A stretch of DNA of 21,770 nt from Planctomycetaceae bacterium (lineage in GTDB: Bacteria; Planctomycetota; Planctomycetia; Planctomycetales; Planctomycetaceae), in contig CANHVD010000016.1 in assembly GCA_947463775.1 (NCBI GenBank), positions 1-21,770 of the forward strand, written 5' to 3'. How positions within the stretch are numbered: the stretch's first letter is position 1; each line of letters starts with the position of its first letter. This document shows positions 1 through 9,123 of the stretch, piece by piece. The notes beneath the pieces were generated by a model. That model saw nothing but the letters and a program-made list of their open reading frames with translations. It did not search any database and was not told the DNA's origin. Made by a program: the position numbers and the translations under genes.

Positions 1-2829
1 CTGCGGAGGCTGCTCATCGGAGATCAACTGGCGACAGACCAGCATCATGAGATTCGCGATCTTTGAAATGCCTTCGTAGTTAAGTTTCTCCGGTGTATCG
101 CGAGGTGTGTGGTATTCACCGTGATTCCCCGTGAACGCAGAGAGAATCGGAACACCGTGCATGAAGAACACACTGGCGTCCGTCGGGATGTAACTGTCGT
201 CCTGCAGAGAAAGCGACAGCCCCATCGGGATGTTGGCTCGTTCCACAATCTTCTGCCAACTGGCCGACGACCCCGTGCCCTGCAGCACAAGCCGCTCCTG
301 CAATCGCCCGACCATATCCATATTCAAGCAGGCGGCAATGTAGAGATTTAATCCGCCGGTATTTGGACCAGTTAGATCTGATGCAGCTTTTTCTGATTCC
401 TTCGCTGGCTCTTTTGTTGGGTCAGCTGGTTCTTGTTCCTTCTTTTCTTCTGCGGGATCTGTGCCGCCTACGGCCGCTGCATGCTGCGAAAACAACGTCT
501 CCAGAGTCTTCACATAATGACTGGAACCCAGCAGTCCGATTTCTTCGCCTGACCACGCAGCAAACACGACGTCTCGCTGACCAGCCAGTTTTCCAGCATC
601 CTTGGCTTGCGCCATCGCTTCGGCAATCTGCATCATCGCCGACACACCGGAAGCATTGTCGTCCGCTCCATAATGAATGTTGGACTGTTCGTCGCCACGA
701 GCCAGAGAATTGCCGTTCGGCCCTGTGCCAAGATGATCCACATGAGCCCCGACGACAACAATCTGTCCTGCCTGCTCTTCATTGACTTGCAGACGACCAA
801 GTACGTTGCGACCTTTTTTCTTCTCCTGACGAATATCAACGCTTGCAGCAACCTTCAGCCCGTCGAGCGGAAAGCCCATGGCAGGCTCGCCGGAATCCAT
901 CGACTTCTGAATCTTCGCCAGATCCTTCTTTCGATCCGCAAACCACTTCTCCGCAACAGCATCGGTCACGCTGATCACGGGAAGACCAGAGCCGGCGAGA
1001 GAACCATCAAACTGCAACGGAACCAGCTGCTCCTTCACGCCGGAAGTCGGGCCGCTCACAATGATCAATCCTCGTGCTTCAAGGTCACGAGCCTGCATGG
1101 CTTTGAACCGCAGACTGGAGAAGCGACTGAAGTGCTGCCGTTGTTCGGGTGTAAAATTCTCCGGCATGAAGCGGAAGACAACGACCCACTTGTCCTTTAC
1201 ATCCAGATGTACGAATGAGTCGTACTCTTCGATGCCCTCAGCAGCCGGAGCCTTCAAGCCATAACCAGCGAAGATGACGTCGGAAGCTTCAACCTTCATG
1301 GAGGACGAAAATGCCACTGGACGCCAGTCGGTTTCCAGAGTCAGCGTCTGATCTCCAACACTCATTGTGTTTTCAGGACCAGCAGACACACCGGATGTGA
1401 ACTCAAACTCCTGAAAGTAGGTATCATTGTCTCCGGCTGGAAGCAGTCCCAACGTTTCAAAATGCAGGGCCACATAATTCGTTGCAAGGATTTCGCCTTT
1501 TGTCCCGGTCAGTCGTCCGCCCAATTGTGGTCGACACAGATACTCCACGTGTCGCACGGCATCGGCCGGAGCAAAATCGCCGCGAGCGGACGGTGCCTGA
1601 GCCATCACCGAGGGCTTCGTACCATTCGATCCCGCAACGTCGGTTGCCGCTTCTTTCAGTCCAAGCTGTTCCAGAGCCCACGCGTGGTTCCATTCAGAAA
1701 AGAAAATCTGAGATTGATTATTGGTTGTTCGATTCGTGGTCCAGGCCAGATGTTCGCCGTCGGGGCTAAAAACCGGCAGGCCATCGAAGCCCGGTGTATG
1801 AGTGACTCGAACAGGCTCATGCTTGCCTGCCGCATCGACCAGATAGAGTTCAAAATTCGCGAACCCATGCCGATTCGTCGTGAAGATCAGATACTGACCG
1901 CTTGGATGAAAGTACGGAGCCCACGACATCGCTCCCAGATGCGTTAGCTGCTGCTCGTCACTTCCATCCAGATTCATCGTCATGATTTCTGCCGTCGCGC
2001 CGTTTTCGGAGAATCTTCTCCAGCAGATCTTCTTTCCATCCGCACTGAAAAACGGGCCGCCATCATAACCGGGCGATGTTGTGAGACGCTTTACGTCAGA
2101 ACCGTCGGCCTTCATCACATAGATCTCATTGGCCCAGGCGGGATCCAGTTCAAAGGCCTTTCGTTCTTCTGGATTCAATTCACGTTCATAAGCCGAACGA
2201 TTTGAGGCGAAAGCAATCAGAGTTCCATCAGGAGACCACGAGCCTTCCGCATCGTAGCCGCGTGCCTCCGTCAGCTTGCGATACTGTTTCGTGGCGAGTT
2301 CATATTCATAGATCTCATAGAATTCGTCGTAGTCCCAGGAGTAACGACGTTCCTTGCCGGAAGCTCGCAACTCCAGTTCGTCTTTCTGTTCCTGTTCGGC
2401 CGCCGGATCATCCTGTGTTGACGCGAAGAGCACTCGATCTCCCGACGGATGAATCCAGGCACAGGTCGTCTTGCCTTTGCCGGGAGATACTCGTTCCGTA
2501 TCGCCCGTCTCCAGATCCATCAGATAAATCTGAAAGAACGGATTTCCCGGTTCCCGTTCGCTTTGGAAAATCATCTTCCGCCCGTCGGCGCTGAAGTAGC
2601 TTTCCCCGGCGCGGCGGCCTTCGAAAGTCAGTTGTCTCGTTCTGCTGATGAATCCTGCTTCCAGTTTCTGAGCTTCTGCAGGATTGGCTTCCGTAATATC
2701 CGCATCCGCAGCGGGAGCGGCGTCCTGTGAATTTGCAGAACCAGTGATGCCGATGCAAACGCCGAGTGCAATCGCGAGCCACCACGCTTTTCGAAAACTT
2801 TGACCGGTAACAAACCTAGTTTCAGTCAC
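1..2829 (-). CDS. Secreted TolB/PD40 beta-propeller plus M28 zinc aminopeptidase, C-terminus cut by window edge
   Basis: The reading frame is open from GTG at 2829 to base 1 (943 codons) and lacks only its C-terminal end. The GTG follows a GAGG ribosome site, and an in-frame TGA lies five codons upstream, so no longer start exists. Residues 1-36 form a signal peptide (hydrophobic WWLAIALGVCIGITG, then small residues). Residues about 60-430 hold PD40/TolB repeats of the type FSPDGEHLAW and FSADGRKMIF. A region with YLCRPQLGGRLTGTKGE begins the peptidase half, followed by a PA-like insert. The M28 catalytic part carries GAHVDHLG (near residue 695), GADDNASG, WSGEEIGLLGS, NMDMVGR and GNHGEYHTPRDT, the expected two-zinc ligand series. 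A Lys/Glu/Pro-rich insert (around base 420-470) lies between the last motifs. It probably digests peptides outside the cytoplasm. PD40-M28 fusions are common in planctomycetes. The annotation rests on my reverse translation of this strand. Confidence 0.9.
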   Translation of the reverse strand, partial: MTETRFVTGQSFRKAWWLAIALGVCIGITGSANSQDAAPAADADITEANPAEAQKLEAGFISRTRQLTFEGRRAGESYFSADGRKMIFQSEREPGNPFFQIYLMDLETGDTERVSPGKGKTTCAWIHPSGDRVLFASTQDDPAAEQEQKDELELRASGKERRYSWDYDEFYEIYEYELATKQYRKLTEARGYDAEGSWSPDGTLIAFASNRSAYERELNPEERKAFELDPAWANEIYVMKADGSDVKRLTTSPGYDGGPFFSADGKKICWRRFSENGATAEIMTMNLDGSDEQQLTHLGAMSWAPYFHPSGQYLIFTTNRHGFANFELYLVDAAGKHEPVRVTHTPGFDGLPVFSPDGEHLAWTTNRTTNNQSQIFFSEWNHAWALEQLGLKEAATDVAGSNGTKPSVMAQAPSARGDFAPADAVRHVEYLCRPQLGGRLTGTKGEILATNYVALHFETLGLLPAGDNDTYFQEFEFTSGVSAGPENTMSVGDQTLTLETDWRPVAFSSSMKVEASDVIFAGYGLKAPAAEGIEEYDSFVHLDVKDKWVVVFRFMPENFTPEQRQHFSRFSSLRFKAMQARDLEARGLIIVSGPTSGVKEQLVPLQFDGSLAGSGLPVISVTDAVAEKWFADRKKDLAKIQKSMDSGEPAMGFPLDGLKVAASVDIRQEKKKGRNVLGRLQVNEEQAGQIVVVGAHVDHLGTGPNGNSLARGDEQSNIHYGADDNASGVSAMMQIAEAMAQAKDAGKLAGQRDVVFAAWSGEEIGLLGSSHYVKTLETLFSQHAAAVGGTDPAEEKKEQEPADPTKEPAKESEKAASDLTGPNTGGLNLYIAACLNMDMVGRLQERLVLQGTGSSASWQKIVERANIPMGLSLSLQDDSYIPTDASVFFMHGVPILSAFTGNHGEYHTPRDTPEKLNYEGISKIANLMMLVCRQLISDEQPPQ

Positions 2830-3053
2830 AGGAGACCTCAGGCATCAAATAAGAGAACATATTTGCTCGGACACGGTTTCAGCACTTGCCGCATTATAGC
2901 CCTGAGTGCCGCTTGGAGTAGTGCACAGGAAATCTGGACTCGTCGCATCCAAAGATTTGACCTTTGACACCCCAGAATCTCTGAGTCTTTGCTAATCTTC
3001 CAGTAGGCACAAAGAAAGTTGTCCAGTTCACGCAGAAGACCGAGTCCGCTCCT

Positions 3054-3947
3054 ATGAGTCGTCGAGCAATGACTGTGATCGTGAATCCTCGCGGAGGAGT
3101 TCGGCGCGGCGGAGACGTGCTGAAACAGATCCAGCCGGCTCTGATGGCAGCCGACATCGATCTGAATGTCGTCGTCACGACTCACGCTGGTCATGCATTC
3201 CAATTCGCTCAGGAAATGGATCTGCGAAACTGCGATGGAATCTGCATTGTCGGCGGCGACGGAACCATTCACGAAGTTGCCGACGGACTTCTCCAGCGAC
3301 GCGAACCGATCACTGTGCCTCTCGGGATCATTCCCGCCGGCACTGGCAACACGTTGGCTCAGCATCTGAAGTGCGATACCCCAATGGAGGCCGCCCGCAG
3401 GATTGCTCGCGGGCAGGTACTTCCGCTGGACGTCATTCAGGTGAAGCTCAGTGACCGAACTGTCCACTGCATCGACATGGTCGGCTGGGGAGCCGTCGCA
3501 GATATCAACCTGAATGCTGAACGATGGCGCATTCTTGGGCGTCAGCGTTATGCGGTCGCTGCCCTGTGGCAGATCGTGCGAGCACGTCGGCGGCAAGCAA
3601 CACTCATACTTGACGGGCAATCACACTCAGACGATTTTCTATTCATCATCGCCTGCAACCCGAAGTATACAGGAGCAGGCATGCAACTGGCCCCGCGAGC
3701 AGAACTCAATGATGGCCTGATGGACGTCGTTGTGGTGCGAAACGCCAGTCGGTGGCAAATGCTGAACCTGTTCTCAAAAGTCTTCGACGGATCTCACATT
3801 CAATTGGAGTGTGTCGAATACCATCAGGTCCGATCGTTTGAAATCAGGACAGAGGGAGAAGATCTGATGAATCTCGACGGCGAAATGAAAGGACTTTCAC
3901 CGATCGCCGCCGAGGTTTTACCATCAGCACTATCTGTCTTTGCCTGA
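3054..3947 (+). CDS. Diacylglycerol/sphingosine-kinase-family lipid kinase
   Basis: The 297-residue protein has the DAGK catalytic fold: an N-terminal TVIVNPRGG strand-loop, the nucleotide-binding GGDGT at residues 67-71, PAGTGN at 94-99, and a C-terminal half ending in MNLDGEMKG, typical of YegS/BmrU/DgkB-like kinases. Family members phosphorylate diacylglycerol or related lipids with ATP at the membrane; the actual substrate here is unknown. A second possible start is ATG at 3069 (MTVIVNPRGG), and neither start has a clear ribosome site. The gene is divergent from the peptidase and converges on the next gene with only 12 bases between stop codons. A CTGAG-N10-CTCAG stem (3944-3963) spans both stops. 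Confidence 0.88.
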   Translation: MSRRAMTVIVNPRGGVRRGGDVLKQIQPALMAADIDLNVVVTTHAGHAFQFAQEMDLRNCDGICIVGGDGTIHEVADGLLQRREPITVPLGIIPAGTGNTLAQHLKCDTPMEAARRIARGQVLPLDVIQVKLSDRTVHCIDMVGWGAVADINLNAERWRILGRQRYAVAALWQIVRARRRQATLILDGQSHSDDFLFIIACNPKYTGAGMQLAPRAELNDGLMDVVVVRNASRWQMLNLFSKVFDGSHIQLECVEYHQVRSFEIRTEGEDLMNLDGEMKGLSPIAAEVLPSALSVFA

Positions 3948-3959
3948 GCTAACAGACAC

Positions 3960-4358
3960 TCAGCCCATCTGCAAAGCTGCAACCTGCTTCAATGCCTGAG
4001 CAGCAACGTTGGCATCGCCATTGCAATGCATCAACAAGGCTTTGGCAGCCTGCAGCAGGCTGATATTCACGGTCTCGACCGAGGTTGATGCGACAACCGC
4101 GGCCTTTGGGCCGATAGGACGGTAGACAGACTTCGTGGCGCCGACAGGACGCTTGACAACTGTTCGAGTCAAACCGAGTTTCTTGCGAGCATTCGCGAAG
4201 GCAACCTGACAGCTTGCGGAATTAAAATCCACTTTGGGATACTTCTCACGCAAAGCCGAAACAACCTCCGGACCTTTGATCGAGTTATTGCTCTTCACCA
4301 GGTTAAAGATCTCCTGGGAGATAACAACTCCGCCTTTTGCTGCTGCGCGTTTCGCCAT
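3960..4358 (-). CDS. Small basic planctomycete protein, helix-turn-helix-like N-terminal part
   Basis: This is a 132-residue protein with a lysine/arginine-rich N-terminus (MAKRAAAKGG). Residues about 14-60 (SQEIFNLVKSNNSIKGPEVV, then SALREKYPKVDFNSASCQVA) resemble small planctomycete proteins built on a 'SQAIRxYL..GPKxVVxAL' pattern that looks like a winged-helix fold. The C-terminal third (ISLLQAAKALLMHCNGDANV) is helical and predicted soluble. An AAGGAA ribosome site lies about 10 bases before the ATG, which makes a real gene likely. DNA binding is an inference from charge and pattern only. No function is known to me. Confidence 0.7.
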   Translation of the reverse strand: MAKRAAAKGGVVISQEIFNLVKSNNSIKGPEVVSALREKYPKVDFNSASCQVAFANARKKLGLTRTVVKRPVGATKSVYRPIGPKAAVVASTSVETVNISLLQAAKALLMHCNGDANVAAQALKQVAALQMG

Positions 4359-4406
4359 GTCGTGTGTTCCTTACTCTCGTAACTTCATAAAGTCAAAATG
4401 AATGTA

Positions 4407-4420
4407 CTACGTGAACGTAG
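4407..4420. promoter_or_regulatory. 14-bp interrupted palindrome between divergent genes
   Basis: CTACGT-GA-ACGTAG is a six-base inverted repeat with a two-base centre. It lies in the 266-base region between the small basic protein (-) and the aminotransferase (+). The position and symmetry fit an operator for a dimeric regulator, but no clear -35/-10 pair accompanies it on either strand and no second copy was seen. Confidence 0.3.
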
Positions 4421-4624
4421 CCAAGGGTCCTAAGGCTGATTGAAGAACTAATTGATCCTCGAACGCCTGCATTGACATTGTTATTAACAGTCTCCGGCGA
4501 ACGTTTCAACGCTGGGCAACGGCATTCTCTGGCTCTTACGCAGAATCCCTCACTGAACTATATTGCGGGAAAAATCAGTACATCCACCCAGCCCTCAAAG
4601 GCTACTCTGCAGCAAGTCGCTGAA

Positions 4625-5773
4625 ATGTATATCGATAATGCGGCAACAAGTTTTCCCAAGCCCGAAGGTGTTTATACGGCCGTCAATGACTGGCTGCGCA
4701 ATGGCATGGCTGCCGGAAGAGGCAGCCATCAGGGAGCCGACGACACAGGGCGGATGATTGATCTGGGCCGCTCAAAACTGGCTCAATTGCTGGGCCTGAG
4801 TTCACCATCTCGAATAATCCACACGCTGAACTGCACCGACAGTCTGAATATTATTCTACAAGGATTTCTGAGTGCCGGGGATCACGTCGTTGCATCACAA
4901 CTCGATCACAATTCAGTCCTGCGACCTCTGCAGGAACTCAAGCAGCGCGGCATCACAGTGGAGCTGGCCAATTTTGATCCGGCGAGTGGTCTGATCGATG
5001 TCGAACAATTCACCAGACTGGTGTCGTCGCAGCCAACACGTCTCGTTGTAATTACGCATGCATCCAATGTGACGGGAACAATACAGCCCATTCAGGATCT
5101 AATTCGGATTGCTCACAACGCCGGAGCCGCTGTACTACTGGATGCCGCTCAAACCGCTGGTCACGTCCCGATTTCGGTGCAGGACATGGGAATTGAGTTC
5201 CTGGCAACGGCCGGACACAAGGGATTGCTTGGCCCATTAGGTACAGGGATTCTTTGCATCGAAAATGGTCTGGAAAGCTCGGTACGCCCGCTCCGTTATG
5301 GTGGCACAGGAACAAGCAGCGAACTTTTAGAGCAGCCTCTCCAAATGCCATCACGTTATGAAAGCGGGAATGCCAACGTCCCTGGGATTGCCGGACTCGG
5401 TGCCGCAGCAGAGTGGATCCTGAAAGAGTCTGTCGAGCGCATTCATGAGAAGATTCATACATTGACCCAACGGCTGATGGAAGGACTCCGAGAAATCCCA
5501 GGAGTCGAACTTTTATCGCCGAGGCATACCCGGAACGTCGGCATCGTGACGTTCAATATTCACAATCAGGACTGTCGAGAAGTCGCGATGATTCTTGACC
5601 AATCATTCCAGATTCAGTGTCGAGCCGGGCTGCATTGTGCTCCTTTGGCTCATCGAGCACTTGGGACTTTCGAAAAAGGCGGGGCAGTTCGCCTGAGTCC
5701 CGGAGTTTTCACAACCGGCGACGAAATCCAGGCTGTCGTGGAAGCGGTCCATGCTATTGCTCAGTTAGCGTAG
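4625..5773 (+). CDS. Class V aminotransferase of the cysteine desulfurase family
   Basis: This 382-residue PLP enzyme starts MYIDNAATSFPKPEGV, the typical start of the SufS/NifS-like subfamily. The frame is open further upstream to a TTG at 4472, but those 51 residues look unlike the family, so ATG 4625 is preferred even though its ribosome site is weak. Visible features are LLDAAQTAGH (Asp173 region, pyridine contact), the Schiff-base lysine in TAGHKG (Lys199) and a catalytic cysteine in RAGLHCAP (Cys338). These suggest removal of sulfur from cysteine, giving alanine and a persulfide. No suf/isc scaffold genes lie nearby, so the acceptor is unknown. The gene stands alone between a divergent and a convergent neighbour. 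Selenocysteine or other amino acids are possible alternative substrates. Confidence 0.87.
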   Translation: MYIDNAATSFPKPEGVYTAVNDWLRNGMAAGRGSHQGADDTGRMIDLGRSKLAQLLGLSSPSRIIHTLNCTDSLNIILQGFLSAGDHVVASQLDHNSVLRPLQELKQRGITVELANFDPASGLIDVEQFTRLVSSQPTRLVVITHASNVTGTIQPIQDLIRIAHNAGAAVLLDAAQTAGHVPISVQDMGIEFLATAGHKGLLGPLGTGILCIENGLESSVRPLRYGGTGTSSELLEQPLQMPSRYESGNANVPGIAGLGAAAEWILKESVERIHEKIHTLTQRLMEGLREIPGVELLSPRHTRNVGIVTFNIHNQDCREVAMILDQSFQIQCRAGLHCAPLAHRALGTFEKGGAVRLSPGVFTTGDEIQAVVEAVHAIAQLA

Positions 5774-5896
5774 GCGTTATTCATTCTCAAGCCGAAGTTC
5801 CGAACTGACGCGACCAGAATGTCACGTACATCACTCTATCACGAATGACGAATTCCTCTTTAATGATTCAGCAGCAGCGCTGCCGTCCCCCGAGGA

Positions 5897-6682
5897 CTAT
5901 TCTTCAAACGACTGCAATCGCTCAATAAAGTCATCCGTCAAACCCGCCTGCCGGCGAGCTTCGCTTTGAAACAACTCGCCGCGAGCTTTCGAAGGGCGGA
6001 TAGGCCAGTGCAAGGCTGAGATCCAGGCGTCCCAGTCGGAATCATCCGGGTTCTTGAAGTTTCGCAGCCATTGCAGACCAAATTCAACGTGAAGAATTTC
6101 GTCCTTGTGGATCGCTCGCATAATCGCCGCGCTGCGACGATCTCCGGCCGCCATAAAGTACTGTTCGAATTCAACGGTGTGATCCAGATTCGCACCTTCA
6201 AAGACAAGAGGGAGACCCGCCACGTATTCCAGAGTCGTCTGATACTCCTGAGCTTTCTTCCAGATCCAGCCATTCACCGGCAGATCCCCAAAGCTCAGCC
6301 CCAGTTCCCGGCATCGCTGAGCATGCATGCGAGTATGCCGCTGCTCGTCCAACATAATTTTGGCCATGCCCATGCGAAAGTTTGACGGCGCGTCAGGGAA
6401 CGCCAGCAACACCATCGCCATGACCTCCAATGCCTGCAGCTCATGATTGGCCATCACATGATGCGCGATGGCACGCTTCTTTGGGTCCTTGAGCGACTCA
6501 GACTTGGGCATCGCCGGAGCTGTGCGACGAGCAGCAAACTGAAGGTTGGTAGGCCGCGTGGGCGTCTGGACGCGCAATGCGTCTCCTGGCTGTTCATCCG
6601 TCAAGGGTTCATCAATGCGACGAACCTTTGTATCCAGAAGATCAGAGCACAAAACACGTTCAGCAAATATGCGGAGTTCCAT
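5897..6682 (-). CDS. DUF455 ferritin-like di-iron protein
   Basis: The 261-residue protein matches the DUF455/COG2833 pattern, a ferritin-like helical bundle. Candidate di-iron ligands are Glu81 or Glu86 (ANHELQALEVMAM), the Glu113-x-x-His116 pair in LDEQRHTRMH, Glu162 (FEGANLDH) and the Glu195-x-x-His198 pair in HKDEILHVEF. The N-terminal about 60 residues are an extension rich in Arg, Pro and Thr. The start codon lies nine bases after the stop of the HisA-like gene, so it is probably the last gene of a three-gene operon with the transporter. The family reaction is not established; a relation to MiaE-type tRNA hydroxylases is sometimes suggested. Confidence 0.8.
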   Translation of the reverse strand: MELRIFAERVLCSDLLDTKVRRIDEPLTDEQPGDALRVQTPTRPTNLQFAARRTAPAMPKSESLKDPKKRAIAHHVMANHELQALEVMAMVLLAFPDAPSNFRMGMAKIMLDEQRHTRMHAQRCRELGLSFGDLPVNGWIWKKAQEYQTTLEYVAGLPLVFEGANLDHTVEFEQYFMAAGDRRSAAIMRAIHKDEILHVEFGLQWLRNFKNPDDSDWDAWISALHWPIRPSKARGELFQSEARRQAGLTDDFIERLQSFEE

Positions 6683-6691
6683 CTCTGCGTT

Positions 6692-7450
6692 TTACTCAAT
6701 GTTGTCGCTCGCGCCCACAGAGCGGACCGCAGTCAAATCATCCGGCGTCAATCGACCATCGTGCAAAGCCGAAGCAATCAGCAGGCCATCAAGTCCTGCG
6801 GCCTGAGCAGTCACAAGACATGTGCGTGAATGCACACCTCCGCCAGAGATGATTTGCAGATCAGGCCATTGATGTTTCGCGTGCTGACACAGCGACAGCG
6901 TTGGGATCCCGTTTCCAGTCCCCACAGCAGCCAGATCCAGGACAATCAAACGCTTGATCCCGATGCTCACGACATAGGCCATGAGATCCTGCGGACTCTG
7001 TGCGGACCATTGTGCATCTGCCGCCCGAAGCTGCCCGTGCTTCAGATCAACGCTGAAGACCAGCGATTGCGAGCCAAAAGCATCTACAAACTCCTGAAGC
7101 GTTTCGAGCCTGGGCAATGACTCTGATGCAATAACAATCTGACTTGCGCCCGACTCCCGGAGTTCATCTGCATCTTCAACGGTCAGGACTCCGGCATCGA
7201 CAATCAGTCGGACTCCCGTCCGAGCCATCTCGGCCAGAGTACAGCGATTCCGACTGCCACGTTCGATAGCATCCAGATCGGCAACGTAACAAACATCGAA
7301 GTGAAACTCCTGCCGAAGCGCATGGAGCACTTCGGCAGGTTCAATGCTGTCTGTCAGGCGACTTGAAACGGGCTGATATCGTCCGCGTTCCCCGGCCACC
7401 GCTCGAACCGCCACGCCGTTCCGGATATCGATGACGGGGATGATCTGCAT
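6692..7450 (-). CDS. HisA/HisF-related TIM-barrel protein (probable methanopterin/C1-associated paralogue)
   Basis: This TIM-barrel of 253 codons starts MQIIPVIDIRNGVAVRAVAG. Asp8 and Asp135 (FSVDLKHGQ) sit where HisA has its catalytic acid pair, and SGGGVHS forms a phosphate loop. The sequence departs from true HisA (no usual KxVRLxQG run), and no other his genes are present. It fits the HisA/HisF-like family found in methanogens, methylotrophs and planctomycetes, which is associated with tetrahydromethanopterin/methanofuran C1 metabolism. ATG 7450 is preferred over the TTG codon just before it. The ATG shares one base with the stop of the transporter gene (TGATG), which indicates translational coupling. 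The substrate is not known. Confidence 0.78.
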   Translation of the reverse strand: MQIIPVIDIRNGVAVRAVAGERGRYQPVSSRLTDSIEPAEVLHALRQEFHFDVCYVADLDAIERGSRNRCTLAEMARTGVRLIVDAGVLTVEDADELRESGASQIVIASESLPRLETLQEFVDAFGSQSLVFSVDLKHGQLRAADAQWSAQSPQDLMAYVVSIGIKRLIVLDLAAVGTGNGIPTLSLCQHAKHQWPDLQIISGGGVHSRTCLVTAQAAGLDGLLIASALHDGRLTPDDLTAVRSVGASDNIE

Positions 7451-9123
7451 CAACCGTTCTTTGAATAGTCACGATACTGATACACAAGAGCGAACAGGGC
7501 AAACAAAACTGATGCCAAAGCCATCAGCGCGGTGAAGACCCAGAAGAAATTCTGCAATGACAGACTTTCGAAAGTACTGAGGAATGCGACCAGGATGTTG
7601 CCCAGAGAAACCGACAACAGCCAAAATCCCATCACCGTCGATTTCATCGATTTTGGTGCCTGAGTGTAGGCAAATTCAAGACCGGTGATCGACACCATAA
7701 CTTCGGCCTGCGTCATGATCAAATACTGCACGACCTGCCAGAGTACCGGAATCTTTCCATCACCAGACTTGTCGATCAGCAACTGTAGAATTGCAGCCGA
7801 GGCAAAAGCCAGACTGGCGGTTCCCATCCCGATGGTCATTTTCCGCAGTGGAGTCAGCTTGAATCCCAGAGCCTCAATCCATTTGTAGAAGAAGATATTG
7901 TTGAGCGGAATCAGCAGCATCACCATCAATGCGTTCATTGAGGAAATCTGGCTCGGGTCGAGCTCGACACCCCAGACCATCAGATCCATTTTCTGAGCCT
8001 GCCGAACCCAGCTTGTCGCGTGCTGATCAAACAAAGCCCAGAAGACGCTGACAAGAAAGAACACGCTGATGATTCGCAGTACCGCCAACGGCCCTTCTGC
8101 AACTTCGCTGCCGTACCTGCGAGCAGCAGAGGCAAAAAACGAACTCCGATGAATGGGGTCTGCGTTTGGTCCTGCCTCGACAATGGCCTGTTTGTTTTGC
8201 CCATTCACTGTCGCCTGCACAGAATGGATCATGATGGCCAGAAATCCCGGATCCTCTTTGAGTGCCTGCCGATATCGAAAAACAAAGTAGCCGCCAATCA
8301 AAAATACGATCATCGCGCCGATTGAAACAGGCACTCCGAGAATATCGAGAAAGAACATCGGCACGCCGATGAACCCGAGGAACAGCAGTAGCGAACTGAC
8401 GGTATCAAGCAGTCCCAGCTTTCCTCCGGGGCTTGGTGGGACATGCACAAAGTTCTTGCGTCCCAGCCAGAACATAATCGTTGCGATAAACATCAGAATG
8501 CCGGGAAGACCAAAAGCAACGCTGGGCCCGTAGTATCGATTCAACAAAGGAATGATCAACGTCGAAAAGAACGAGCCAAAGTTGATGCTGAAGTAAAACC
8601 ACTGAAACACTTTTTCAACGAGGTTTCTGTTGCCAGCTCCGAACTGGTCCCCAACATTCGCGGACACACACGGTTTGATGCCACCAGAACCAACCGCAAT
8701 CAATCCCAGTCCCAGAGACATGCCGCCGATGGAGTTCTCAGCAACAGCCAGCACGGCATGACCAGCACAGTAGACCAGTGACAGCCACATGATTGTTCGG
8801 TACTTGCCCAGCAGCCTGTCGGCAACAATTGCCCCGATCATGGGCGTCGCATAAACGGCCGCCATGAAGAGATGCCCCATGTGCTGGGCACTGGAAGCGG
8901 CGACTTCCGAAGCCAGCCCGGATGCCGCAAACAGAATCGTCAGATGCGCCTGCAGAATGGCTTTCATGCCATAGAAGCTGAATCGCTCGCAGGTTTCATT
9001 GCCGATGATATACGGAATTCCCTTCGGCCAGCCGGTCTCGTTCGGGTCTGCCGCAGTCCGAAAACCGTCGTTAGCTGACGTGCTTGCCTTTGATGCTTCC
9101 ACTTCGTTAGGGTTTCCTGACAT
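7450..9123 (-). CDS. POT/PTR2-family proton-dependent oligopeptide transporter
   Basis: This is a 557-residue inner-membrane MFS protein with many hydrophobic segments (12-14 estimated). The signature ETCERFSFYGMKAIL (residues 43-57) holds the ExxER motif used for proton coupling in POT transporters. GLGLIAVGSGGIKPCVSANV and FQWFYFSINFGSFFS are further family signatures. It should import di- and tripeptides with protons. The N-terminus has about 35 polar residues before helix 1. A GGAGAAG stretch lies somewhat far (13 bases) from the ATG. It is the first gene of an operon with the HisA-like and DUF455 genes. No functional link between peptide uptake and these two is evident. Confidence 0.92.
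   Translation of the reverse strand: MSGNPNEVEASKASTSANDGFRTAADPNETGWPKGIPYIIGNETCERFSFYGMKAILQAHLTILFAASGLASEVAASSAQHMGHLFMAAVYATPMIGAIVADRLLGKYRTIMWLSLVYCAGHAVLAVAENSIGGMSLGLGLIAVGSGGIKPCVSANVGDQFGAGNRNLVEKVFQWFYFSINFGSFFSTLIIPLLNRYYGPSVAFGLPGILMFIATIMFWLGRKNFVHVPPSPGGKLGLLDTVSSLLLFLGFIGVPMFFLDILGVPVSIGAMIVFLIGGYFVFRYRQALKEDPGFLAIMIHSVQATVNGQNKQAIVEAGPNADPIHRSSFFASAARRYGSEVAEGPLAVLRIISVFFLVSVFWALFDQHATSWVRQAQKMDLMVWGVELDPSQISSMNALMVMLLIPLNNIFFYKWIEALGFKLTPLRKMTIGMGTASLAFASAAILQLLIDKSGDGKIPVLWQVVQYLIMTQAEVMVSITGLEFAYTQAPKSMKSTVMGFWLLSVSLGNILVAFLSTFESLSLQNFFWVFTALMALASVLFALFALVYQYRDYSKNG

Noticed and set aside
607..1218. 203-codon ORF on the plus strand in the left peptidase region
   Set aside because: The opposite strand encodes continuous M28/PD40 motifs over the whole stretch; the plus-strand ORF has none.
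2838..3620. 260-codon ORF on the minus strand opposite the lipid kinase
   Set aside because: It is antisense to a gene with clear kinase motifs, and the amino acid content looks random.
6692..7450. True hisA of histidine biosynthesis
   Set aside because: Sequence around the active site departs from HisA, no his genes are adjacent, and the pattern fits the HisA/HisF-like C1-associated family better.
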